Positions 1 through 5,543 of a stretch of 5,991 bases of DNA are shown one piece after another (the stretch's first letter is position 1; each line of letters starts with the position of its first letter). The notes beneath the pieces are model-generated. The model was given only the letters and a program-made list of their open reading frames with translations, was not told the origin of the DNA and searched no databases. The translations under genes were made by a program, and so were the position numbers. Source of the stretch: an uncultured Coriobacteriaceae bacterium (GTDB lineage Bacteria; Actinomycetota; Coriobacteriia; Coriobacteriales; Atopobiaceae). The stretch lies in assembly GCA_902772085.1 (NCBI GenBank), contig CACXZL010000123.1:1-5991 (forward strand), in the 5' to 3' direction.

Positions 1-187
1 CACGCTCATGACGGTCTATGCCTACAAAGAGGTCCCCCTTTCCATGGGTCCCGTTCTCGAGGCAACAAGCTATATATATGTGACGGTCTTTGGCGTACTC
101 ATCTTCAAGGAGCATGTCGGCCCAAAAAAGCTTCTCGCGCTCGCGCTCATCGTAGGTGGCATCTGCGTCTTTGCCTTGCTCGGCTAA
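1..187 (+). CDS. EamA/SMR-type (DMT superfamily) transporter, C-terminal fragment
   Basis: The left window edge cuts this gene; only the last 61 codons (from base 2) and the TAA stop are visible. The visible protein has a hydrophobic helix around SYIYVTVFGVLIF, then the short charged turn KEHVGPKK, then a last helix LLALALIVGGICVFALLG that ends the protein. A penultimate helix, a Glu-containing turn and a terminal glycine-rich helix are the usual C-terminal end of drug/metabolite transporters, both the 4-helix SMR/ArnE-like type and the 10-helix EamA type. The fragment cannot tell these apart. The family moves small cations, metabolites or, for ArnE/ArnF, polyprenyl-phosphate sugars across the cytoplasmic membrane. 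It converges on the glycosyltransferase gene with only 24 bases between the stops, so a link to glycolipid flipping is attractive but inferred. I am fairly sure of the superfamily and unsure of the substrate. Confidence 0.75.
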   Translation, partial: TLMTVYAYKEVPLSMGPVLEATSYIYVTVFGVLIFKEHVGPKKLLALALIVGGICVFALLG

Positions 188-211
188 GAGGCACACAGGC
201 GTCCTCTCATA

Positions 212-1174
212 TCACGACCGCTCGCATTCTTCTTGGTCGTCAGGCTGATACGCTTCGCGAATATAGTACTGGGGCATGTTGTTGAGCGTCATAAACATAC
301 GACCGACATACTCCCCCACCATACCGACCATCATCATGATGATGCCGCCTACGATGATGATCATGCACATGAGAGAAGACCAGCCAGCGTCCACGTCGTC
401 GCGCAAAATGAGCTTGCGAACCACGAGAATGATTGCGAGGATGAGGCCGATGCCAGCAAAGGAGAATCCCAAGAACGTCGAAATGTGCAGCGGCTTCACA
501 GAAAACGACGTGAAGCCGTTGAGCCAGAGCGTGATGAGCTTCTTGAACGAGTAGCCACTTGCTCCAGATGCCCGATCGTCGTGACGTACGGGAACGGGTT
601 TCACTTCGCTGCAGCACTGAAGCATGAGGCCGTCGACATATGGATATGGGCCTTGATACGCTATCACGCGATTGATGACGGCACGCGTGGTTGCAAGATA
701 GCTTGAAAGATAGACGTCCTTCGGCTTGCCAATCAGAGACTGGGCCATCAAATCGTTTACCTTACTGCCGAACTTTCGAAAGACCGATGCGTAGGCGTTT
801 TCGGGATACGACGCATATACGAGATCCACGTTTCCCTCGAGGGCGTCGATGAGTTTGAACGCTTGATCGGGCGGTGTCTGCCCGTCATCGTCGAGCGATA
901 CCACGAGGTCGCCCTTGCAGCTGCGATAGCCCGCCATGAGCGCGGCATGCTGACCGAAGTTGTGCGTCATGCAGAAGCCGCGCACATAGGGATGCCGCGT
1001 TGAGAGATCCCTGATCGTACGCCACGTCTCATCTGGCGGATTGTCGTTCACGAGGACGACCTCGAAGCGGTATCGTCCGTCCTCCTCAACGACCCGCGCG
1101 ATGTCTTCCACCACTGGCGTGATGGTCTTTTCACTGTGATAGCAGGGAATGACGAAACTGATGAGTGGCTTCAT
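212..1174 (-). CDS. GT2 glycosyltransferase, GtrB/ArnC/DPM1-like, with two C-terminal membrane helices
   Basis: This 320-residue protein probably transfers a sugar from a nucleotide donor to a polyprenyl phosphate at the cytoplasmic face of the membrane. An N-terminal GT-A domain starts with the strand ISFVIPCYHSE (5-15). It continues with the donor-binding segment VNDNPPDETW (42-51), HNFGQHAALMAGY (71-83) and the metal-binding DDDGQTPPDQ (95-104). The acceptor-side motif RASGASGYSFKKL (201-213) follows. Two hydrophobic helices lie at about 231-252 and 266-289, and the family-typical ending EYVGRMF...PQYYIREAY comes after them. Length and order match polyprenyl-phosphate glycosyltransferases. 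The segment NDNPPDE is a variant of the more usual VNDGSPD pattern. The ATG at 1174 overlaps the stop of the upstream aminotransferase gene (ATGA), and AGAAAGG lies about 9 nt upstream, so the two are translationally coupled. The sugar and the final acceptor cannot be read from the sequence. Confidence 0.9.
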   Translation of the reverse strand: MKPLISFVIPCYHSEKTITPVVEDIARVVEEDGRYRFEVVLVNDNPPDETWRTIRDLSTRHPYVRGFCMTHNFGQHAALMAGYRSCKGDLVVSLDDDGQTPPDQAFKLIDALEGNVDLVYASYPENAYASVFRKFGSKVNDLMAQSLIGKPKDVYLSSYLATTRAVINRVIAYQGPYPYVDGLMLQCCSEVKPVPVRHDDRASGASGYSFKKLITLWLNGFTSFSVKPLHISTFLGFSFAGIGLILAIILVVRKLILRDDVDAGWSSLMCMIIIVGGIIMMMVGMVGEYVGRMFMTLNNMPQYYIREAYQPDDQEECERS

Positions 1175-2235
1175 GCTCGGCTGCCTTTCTGAAGCTCTGC
1201 CACGATCTCAAACAAGCGCGGCAGAGCGGTAGATATCGTCGCCTCAGAAAGCGGGAGATTGAGAATTGTCGCTCCCATGCGCTCGGCATGGGGGTAGCGC
1301 GCCGCATCTCCCATCATCGGCGCGATACTCGGATACCAGTCGGAAACGGGTATGCCCGCCTCAAGACATGCCGGCACCAACGCGGCACGCAGCTCATGAT
1401 TCACGAAGAACGAGAATCGCCAAGGCACAGCACCTTCTGCATACCGGTACACACGCAGGTGAGGAAGCGTTTGCGTCCAGAGTTGTACACAACGGCTCTC
1501 TATCCGCCGACGTTCTTCCACGATGCCATCCAGGCGTTCAATCGCGAGCACGACCTCGCGTTTCTTCGCCTCGTCCAAACGATAGAGAAAGAGACTCTTT
1601 GAGGCATCGGGCAGCACGTTATAAATCGCACGGTCAAGCACCCCGTCGGGATACGACCTGAGCACGCGATACATCTTTGAGAAGAGCGCTTCCGTGCGGT
1701 CAAGACCATCGGTCCAGAGCGGTAGATTCGTCTCGTCTTGCAACGCCCACGTCAGATCGTCCTTGTCGCTGGCGAGCAGGCCGCCAAAGCCGAGATCTAC
1801 GGTCTTGGCATAGCCTGTACTATATATAGTATAGTTGCCCATGTGCCCTACGGCATACGTACTCGTAGCACCCATAGCCGACGCACAGTCTTCTATAAGC
1901 GTCACGTGTGCAGCTGCACAGAGCTCAGCAATCTGAGGAAGCTCGGCTATCGGCTGACCATACATATGCGGTGCCAACAACGCGTTTGGCTGAAAGCGGT
2001 TCAGAGCTTCTTCGACGTCACGTGCGACAAGGTTGCCGTCCACAGGCGACACGTCCATGAGTTGCACTGACCAGCCCGCATACCGTGCAGGATACAATGC
2101 GGCATAGCACACGTTTGCAGGAGCGAGCAACAAGCCCGTCCGTCCAGTAACCTCCGTGATATGGTGCAATGCCAAATATATGGCAGATGCCCCTCGTCCG
2201 GTCACCAAGCTGTATTGTGGCAAGTTACATGCCAT
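1171..2235 (-). CDS. DegT/DnrJ/EryC1/StrS-family PLP-dependent aminotransferase
   Basis: This is a 354-residue fold-type I PLP enzyme. The family transfers an amino group, usually from glutamate, to a keto sugar carried on a nucleotide. Visible signatures, numbered from the ATG at 2235, are the N-terminal substrate and cofactor loop TGRGASAIYLAL (12-23) and the motif LIEDCASAMGA (113-123), whose Asp116 should contact the PLP pyridine nitrogen. In YSTGYAKTVDLGFGG (138-152), Ser139 and Lys144 keep the S-x4-K spacing of the Schiff-base lysine. The glycine-rich tail after the lysine is present, but the canonical SFHPTK wording is not, so this is a divergent member. A GTG at 2244 would add three residues. 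I prefer the ATG because GGTGA sits 5 nt before it, while the GTG has only a closely spaced AAGG. The gene leads a two-gene operon with the GT2 gene. Its product could be an aminosugar donor for that enzyme, which is inference. A non-sugar aminotransferase cannot be excluded. Confidence 0.85.
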   Translation of the reverse strand: MACNLPQYSLVTGRGASAIYLALHHITEVTGRTGLLLAPANVCYAALYPARYAGWSVQLMDVSPVDGNLVARDVEEALNRFQPNALLAPHMYGQPIAELPQIAELCAAAHVTLIEDCASAMGATSTYAVGHMGNYTIYSTGYAKTVDLGFGGLLASDKDDLTWALQDETNLPLWTDGLDRTEALFSKMYRVLRSYPDGVLDRAIYNVLPDASKSLFLYRLDEAKKREVVLAIERLDGIVEERRRIESRCVQLWTQTLPHLRVYRYAEGAVPWRFSFFVNHELRAALVPACLEAGIPVSDWYPSIAPMMGDAARYPHAERMGATILNLPLSEATISTALPRLFEIVAELQKGSRA

Positions 2236-2265
2236 AAGACTCACCCTACCTTATCCGTGTAGTCG

Positions 2266-2293
2266 AGTATAATCAGAGATTGTTGTGGAGCAA
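2266..2293 (-). promoter_or_regulatory. Candidate sigma-70-type promoter of the aminotransferase-glycosyltransferase operon
   Basis: On the minus strand TTGCTC (2293-2288) and TATACT (2271-2266) are separated by 16 bases. The -10 matches the TATAAT consensus at five of six positions; the -35 is weak (TTG only). Transcription would begin near 2259, about 23 bases before the preferred ATG. The -35 element abuts and slightly overlaps the -35 proposed for the divergent deacetylase gene, so the two promoters are back to back. The call rests on pattern matching alone. Confidence 0.45.
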
Positions 2294-2311
2294 ACTCCCC
2301 TCTGCCATAAT
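2283..2311 (+). promoter_or_regulatory. Candidate extended -10 promoter of the polysaccharide deacetylase gene
   Basis: TTGTGG (2283-2288) and CATAAT (2306-2311) are spaced by 17 bases. TG at 2303-2304 lies one base before the -10, giving an extended -10 (TGCCATAAT). Transcription would start near 2318, leaving an untranslated leader of about 46 bases before the ATG at 2364. That start point falls inside the inverted repeat at 2313-2330. A perfect TATAAT also exists at 2268-2273 on this strand, but it has no credible -35 at the right distance. Confidence 0.5.
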
Positions 2312-2312
2312 T

Positions 2313-2330
2313 CCACATTGCATGATGTGG
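2313..2330. repeat. Inverted repeat CCACAT-N6-ATGTGG, operator candidate
   Basis: Two perfect 6-base arms, CCACAT (2313-2318) and ATGTGG (2325-2330), flank a 6-base spacer TGCATG. The 18-base site lies between the divergent genes and covers the predicted start point of the deacetylase transcript. A dimeric repressor bound there would block that promoter. No T-tract follows, so an intrinsic terminator is unlikely. Function is inferred from position and symmetry only. Confidence 0.4.
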
Positions 2331-2363
2331 TAAGTACATACGATACGCAAGGAGCATTATTGT

Positions 2364-3260
2364 ATGACATCTCATTTCAAAGGATTCCGCACTATCGTCT
2401 TCACATGCATGCTCGGATTCGCCTTGCTGCTCAACGCCTGTGCAGGCAATGCCTCGCATGAGACCGCCGACAGAACGGCGACCTCATCAAGCCAGGACGG
2501 CACCGCGGCTGTCAACAACGATGATTCCCAGGGTTCTTCCGTGGCACGCGCGAGGCAGGAAGACGATACACGCGACGTAGAGTTTGCCGTCGACCCCGCA
2601 CGCACCAGCTGGAACTTTGAAGCGCCAGCCACCAAGACCGTTTATCTCACCTTCGATGACGGCCCCTCAGAAAACACCCAACCCGTCTTGGATATCCTTG
2701 ATCGCTATGGAATCAAGGCAACGTTTTTTGTCACCGGCATGCACCCCGACTATTATCCCATGATCGCAACGTGCTACAAGGCCGGCCACACCATCGGCAT
2801 GCACACCTACAGTCATGACTACAGTGACGTTTACGCTTCGGTAGATGCCTACTGGGCCGACTTAAACAAAATCGCTGGGGTCGTTCGCGACCAGATCGGC
2901 TACGTGCCATGCTTCATTCGCTTTCCAGGCGGCTCGTCAAACACCGTTAGCGCAAACTACACTCTTGGCATCATGAGCGAGCTCTCACAGGAGGTCGTAG
3001 CCGAGGGCTATCAGTACTTCGACTGGGATGCAAGCTGTGGCGACGGTGCCGAACACACAGCAGACGAGCTCGTAGACGCCACCATCGCCGACACCTCCTA
3101 TGGCTACCAGAGCATCGTCTTTCTTATGCACGACGGCACGGATAAGGAGAGCACGGTGGAGGCGTTGCCCCGCATCATCGAGTACTTCAGATCCGAAGGA
3201 TATGAGTTCGCGCCGATCGACCGCACCACCCGCGTGCCACACCACGGCATCGGCAACTGA
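2364..3260 (+). CDS. CE4-family polysaccharide deacetylase, secreted lipoprotein
   Basis: This is a 298-residue metal-dependent carbohydrate deacetylase (NodB homology domain) that probably removes N- or O-acetyl groups from peptidoglycan or another wall glycan. The N-terminus is a lipoprotein signal: basic start, hydrophobic stretch 10-23, and lipobox LNAC with Cys26, so the protein is anchored outside the membrane. Residues 27 to about 85 form a Ser/Thr/Asp-rich linker. The catalytic domain then shows TFDDGPS (96-102; Asp98 and Asp99 as base and metal ligand), HTYSH (147-151; metal ligands His147 and His151), RFPGG (186-190), YFDWD (218-222) and FLMHDG (253-258; His256). All CE4 motifs are intact, so activity is expected. 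AAGGAG at 2349-2354, nine bases before the ATG, fixes the start. It is divergent from the aminotransferase operon and 56 bases upstream of the ArsC-like gene. The exact glycan substrate is unknown. Confidence 0.93.
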   Translation: MTSHFKGFRTIVFTCMLGFALLLNACAGNASHETADRTATSSSQDGTAAVNNDDSQGSSVARARQEDDTRDVEFAVDPARTSWNFEAPATKTVYLTFDDGPSENTQPVLDILDRYGIKATFFVTGMHPDYYPMIATCYKAGHTIGMHTYSHDYSDVYASVDAYWADLNKIAGVVRDQIGYVPCFIRFPGGSSNTVSANYTLGIMSELSQEVVAEGYQYFDWDASCGDGAEHTADELVDATIADTSYGYQSIVFLMHDGTDKESTVEALPRIIEYFRSEGYEFAPIDRTTRVPHHGIGN

Positions 3261-3271
3261 TCGATTGAGAA

Positions 3272-3289
3272 TAGGGGAACGTTCCTCTA
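3272..3289. repeat. Near-perfect palindrome between the deacetylase and ArsC-like genes
   Basis: TAGGGGAAC (3272-3280) is followed directly by GTTCCTCTA (3281-3289). Eight of nine pairs are Watson-Crick and one is a G-T wobble, around a GGAACGTTCC core. It starts 11 bases after the deacetylase stop. As RNA it could form a short hairpin, but no T-run follows on the plus strand (GGCATATC). A DNA operator or an mRNA-processing hairpin fits as well as a weak terminator. A TTGAGA at 3265-3270 resembles a -35 element, but I find no good -10 at the right spacing. Confidence 0.35.
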
Positions 3290-3316
3290 GGCATATCGAT
3301 GCAACGGGGAGGCTAC

Positions 3317-3658
3317 ATGAACATTCAAATTTTCGGCACAAAGAAAGACAGCGACTCACGGAAGGCAGAGCGCTGGTTCAAGGAACGGCGCATTCGGTTC
3401 CAATACATAGACATGCGCGAGAAAGGCCTTTCGAAAGGCGAGCTGGATTCTGTATCTCGAGCCCTAGGAGGATATGGCGAGCTCATCGATGCCAAGTCGA
3501 AGGATGCCTATGCGCTCGCGCTCGCACAGCATACGCCTGCCTCTATGCTGGCAAGCGTTCTCATGGAAAACCAGCAGATCATCAAGACGCCTATCGTCCG
3601 CAACGGTCGACTCGCGACGGTAGGCTATGCTCCTGACGTATGGAAGAGATGGGAATAG
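3317..3658 (+). CDS. ArsC/Spx-family thioredoxin-fold protein lacking all cysteines
   Basis: This 113-residue protein has the full-length ArsC/Spx/YffB architecture: N-terminal strand IQIFGTKK, helix RKAERWFKERRI, strand FQYIDMREKGLS, a helical middle, then the conserved KTPIVRNGRLATVGY (about 92-106) and ending VWKRWE. In arsenate reductases and Spx the loop after the first strand holds a redox cysteine (patterns such as KCxTCRKA or KKCxDTRKA). Here the loop reads KKDSDSRKA: Asp11 (GAC, 3347-3349) takes the cysteine position, and no cysteine occurs anywhere in the protein. A thiol-based arsenate reductase mechanism is therefore not possible. A binding or regulatory role is more likely but unproven. 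An in-frame ATG at 3299 exists. I chose 3317 because the family N-terminus begins there and GGGGAGG (3306-3312) lies 4 bases upstream. The uridine kinase gene starts 2 bases after its stop. Confidence 0.85.
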   Translation: MNIQIFGTKKDSDSRKAERWFKERRIRFQYIDMREKGLSKGELDSVSRALGGYGELIDAKSKDAYALALAQHTPASMLASVLMENQQIIKTPIVRNGRLATVGYAPDVWKRWE

Positions 3659-3660
3659 CA

Positions 3661-4272
3661 ATGAACAACATCACACTGGTAGGAATTGCCGGCGGGACGG
3701 GCAGCGGAAAGACCACCTTCGCACAGGCGGTGGCAGAGCAACTTGAAAACAAAGCCACGTTGATTGCGCACGACAATTACTATCGCGCGCACGATGACCT
3801 GATTTACGACCAGCGGGTTGTCCTGAACTACGACCATCCCGATGCATATGAGACCAGTCTGCTCATAAAGCATCTCATCGAGCTCAAGCAGGGTAGGAGC
3901 GTGGAGATTCCCACATACGACTTCGCACTCCACAACCGTGCCGCGCATACAATCACCATACACCCCTCTCCAGTCATCATCGTCGAGGGGATACTCATCC
4001 TCGCGGACGAGCGCCTGCGTGATCTGCTCGACATCAAGGTTTTCGTGGATGTCGAAGCGGACGTCCGTATCCTTCGGCGTCTCGCACGTGATGTGGATGA
4101 GCGCGGTAGAAGCGTCCAAAGCGTTATCGACCAGTACTTCGCAACCGTAAAGCCCATGCACGAGGCTTACGTGGAGCCTTCCAAGCGCTTTGCCGACTTC
4201 ATCGTACCCGCAAACGGCAGCAATATCGTTGCCCAGCAGCTTCTTGCCAGTTACCTACAGCGACAAGACTGA
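3661..4272 (+). CDS. udk: Uridine kinase
   Basis: This enzyme phosphorylates uridine and cytidine to UMP and CMP in cytoplasmic pyrimidine salvage. Numbered from the ATG at 3661 (203 residues, normal for the family), the Walker A loop is GGTGSGKT (11-18). HDNYY (37-41) carries the likely catalytic Asp38. NYDHPDAY (56-63), PTYDF (84-88) and IIVEGILIL (106-114) line the nucleoside and phosphate sites. LRRLARDVDERGRS (138-151) forms the lid, and VEPSKRFADFIVP near the end is typical of bacterial Udk. In-frame ATGs at 3640 and 3649 would overlap the upstream gene. The family N-terminus and the 2-base gap after the upstream TAG favour 3661, although the ribosome site (GGGA, 6 bases upstream) is modest, suggesting translational coupling. 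It shares a transcript with the ArsC-like gene; its own promoter is not evident. Confidence 0.93.
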   Translation: MNNITLVGIAGGTGSGKTTFAQAVAEQLENKATLIAHDNYYRAHDDLIYDQRVVLNYDHPDAYETSLLIKHLIELKQGRSVEIPTYDFALHNRAAHTITIHPSPVIIVEGILILADERLRDLLDIKVFVDVEADVRILRRLARDVDERGRSVQSVIDQYFATVKPMHEAYVEPSKRFADFIVPANGSNIVAQQLLASYLQRQD

Positions 4273-4372
4273 AACTCGACAAGTTCATACGCTTCCTTTC
4301 GCGTACCGTAATGAATGCCTTTTGCCCGACCGATGCGCAAGGCCACACGATGGCACGTTCTTCGTCTCTGTT

Positions 4373-5452
4373 TCAAAGTAACGATCTTATAAGGGGAACG
4401 TGGCGTAAGGCCCTTGTTGATAGATCGGAAACGGCGAGTACGATGATTACAAATGCCGCCTCGTACAGTACAGGGGGAAACGCAAGCGGGTTTGTGGCAA
4501 GCAGCACGATATGGACGTACAAGGGATGAATCACATATATGCCAAAGCTGTCTTCGGCAAGTCTGGCTGCGATGGCGTCTGAGGCCATGGGATCATCTCC
4601 CGCTGTTTGCCGCAGCATAGTGAGCACGCACACGGCATAGATGCAGGCAAAGCAGCTACCTTGCAGGTAAACGAACCCCATGTCGCCATAGCCTTCCGCG
4701 AAAAGGCCCGTCAGCGCCACGACAGTCATCGTTGCCACGCACGCAGTCGCTACGAGCGCCACGGGCAACAGATGCCGAGGCCGCCAATACCGCAAACAGC
4801 CGCCTAGGCAAAAGCAGGCGAGGCCTATGGGTATGTTTGCGAGGAGGGCTACCGCACCGGTCGGCGCCACATCCACGCCAGGCCCAAAAAAACCTTGCCA
4901 TAGACGAAACCCCGTGGGAATAACCATCACCACGACAAAGAGGACAAGGGTCATCGTGGTAAATCTCCGTTTGCCGAGCCGATCGAGCAACCGTCTCACG
5001 AATGGAGACAACGCATAGACGCCAATCAGCGCATACACGTACCAGAGATGATCCCATGAGGATGCGGTAAGCACGTCCACTACTGCCCGCAGGAAGACTC
5101 TCGGAGAGAGAGGCTCTCCTCCATTCACGCAAAGGGCAGCCTCTTCCAAAAGGGAGAAGAAGAGACCGAAGGTGAGGAGAACCAGAATCATGCGTTTTGC
5201 GTAACCCCAAGCCCGCGGCCATCTCAGGTCCTTCATGGGAGCGAGCAGGAGATATCCCGTAATCATAAAGAAGCTCGGCACAGCCCATCGTCCAAACACC
5301 ACGCTGACGACGATATAGCCTGCAAGGCGTACGTCACTGATGTCCTCGGGAACCTTCATAAACGAACTGGTAAGCACGTGAAGCACGACGACCCCTACCG
5401 CTCCGAGCACACGTGCCCATTCAATCCACCCTATGCGATTCCTTCGTTGCAT
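4373..5452 (-). CDS. Acyltransferase-3 family integral membrane protein (surface polysaccharide O-acyltransferase type)
   Basis: This 359-residue polytopic membrane protein has about ten hydrophobic helices and belongs to the family that transfers acetyl or other acyl groups from cytoplasmic donors to exported glycans. Family signs, numbered from the ATG at 5452, are WIEWARVLGAVGVVVLHV (9-26) with the conserved His25, PSFFMITGYLLL (59-70) and DHLWYVYALIGVYALSPFVR (134-153), which is typical of the WecH/O-antigen acetylase branch. DSFGIYVIHPLYV (301-313) lies near the C-terminus. I chose 5452 because the helix-1 motif starts right after it and GGGA lies upstream. An ATG at 5467 is possible. 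A longer TTG start at 5509 would lie inside the terminator stem and is unlikely. No clear promoter is visible in the 91 bases between this gene and the Asp23 gene, so transcription may be read-through or use a non-consensus promoter. The gene converges on udk. Its glycan target is unknown. Confidence 0.87.
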   Translation of the reverse strand: MQRRNRIGWIEWARVLGAVGVVVLHVLTSSFMKVPEDISDVRLAGYIVVSVVFGRWAVPSFFMITGYLLLAPMKDLRWPRAWGYAKRMILVLLTFGLFFSLLEEAALCVNGGEPLSPRVFLRAVVDVLTASSWDHLWYVYALIGVYALSPFVRRLLDRLGKRRFTTMTLVLFVVVMVIPTGFRLWQGFFGPGVDVAPTGAVALLANIPIGLACFCLGGCLRYWRPRHLLPVALVATACVATMTVVALTGLFAEGYGDMGFVYLQGSCFACIYAVCVLTMLRQTAGDDPMASDAIAARLAEDSFGIYVIHPLYVHIVLLATNPLAFPPVLYEAAFVIIVLAVSDLSTRALRHVPLIRSLL

Positions 5453-5486
5453 GCTCACGGTTCCCATCAGTTTTGACGTTATGGAA

Positions 5487-5519
5487 ACGACCCTCTTTGC
5501 AGAAACCAAAGAGGGTCGT
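5487..5519 (-). terminator. Perfect 13-bp stem-loop, probable intrinsic terminator after the Asp23/Gls24 gene
   Basis: ACGACCCTCTTTG (5487-5499) and CAAAGAGGGTCGT (5507-5519) are exact reverse complements around a 7-base loop. Read on the minus strand the stem begins 24 bases after the stop at 5544, and its 3' arm runs into TT (…GGGTCGTTTCC). The T-run is short, so termination may be partial and let some transcripts into the acyltransferase gene. There is no T-run on the plus side, which makes the minus direction the sensible one. Confidence 0.75.
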
Positions 5520-5543
5520 ACTCAGCATTTCAGCTTCCGAAGA

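Noticed and set aside
67..78. Recurrent TATATA runs (near 67, 1820, 2174 and 4535) as a dispersed repeat
   Set aside because: They are short, lie in different coding contexts with Tyr/Ile codons or their complement, and share no longer flanking sequence.
187..207. Possible hairpin AGAGG/CCTCT in the gap between the transporter and glycosyltransferase stops
   Set aside because: The short stem with an 11-base loop and no T-tract is compatible with chance.
233..706. Plus-strand open frame rich in His and Asp opposite the glycosyltransferase gene
   Set aside because: The His/Asp runs are simply the complement of Met and Ile codons (ATG read as CAT, ATC read as GAT) in the membrane helices of the real gene. 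No ribosome site or family similarity is apparent.
2268..2273. Perfect TATAAT on the plus strand
   Set aside because: No acceptable -35 lies 16-18 bases upstream. The same bases contain the better-supported minus-strand -10, and a better-spaced plus-strand promoter exists at 2283-2311.
3625..4161. 178-codon minus-strand open frame opposite uridine kinase
   Set aside because: Its bases are fully explained by udk, which shows all family motifs. The antisense product has no recognisable domain.
4288..4342. Hairpins in the convergent gap between udk and the acyltransferase (TACGC-N8-GCGTA at 4288-4305; GCCTTTTGC/GCGCAAGGC around 4317-4343)
   Set aside because: The first stem is only 5 bp and the second contains a mismatch and a wobble. 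Neither is followed by a T-run on either strand, so I do not call a terminator.
4656..5288. 210-codon minus-strand open frame in another phase of the acyltransferase gene
   Set aside because: It overlaps a clear polytopic membrane protein on the same strand. The alternative product is Arg/Ser/Gly-rich, as expected for an out-of-frame reading of GC-rich DNA.
5453..5509. Upstream extension of the acyltransferase to a TTG at 5509
   Set aside because: The start would lie inside the 13-bp terminator stem and add residues not typical of the family. ATG 5452 directly precedes the conserved first helix.
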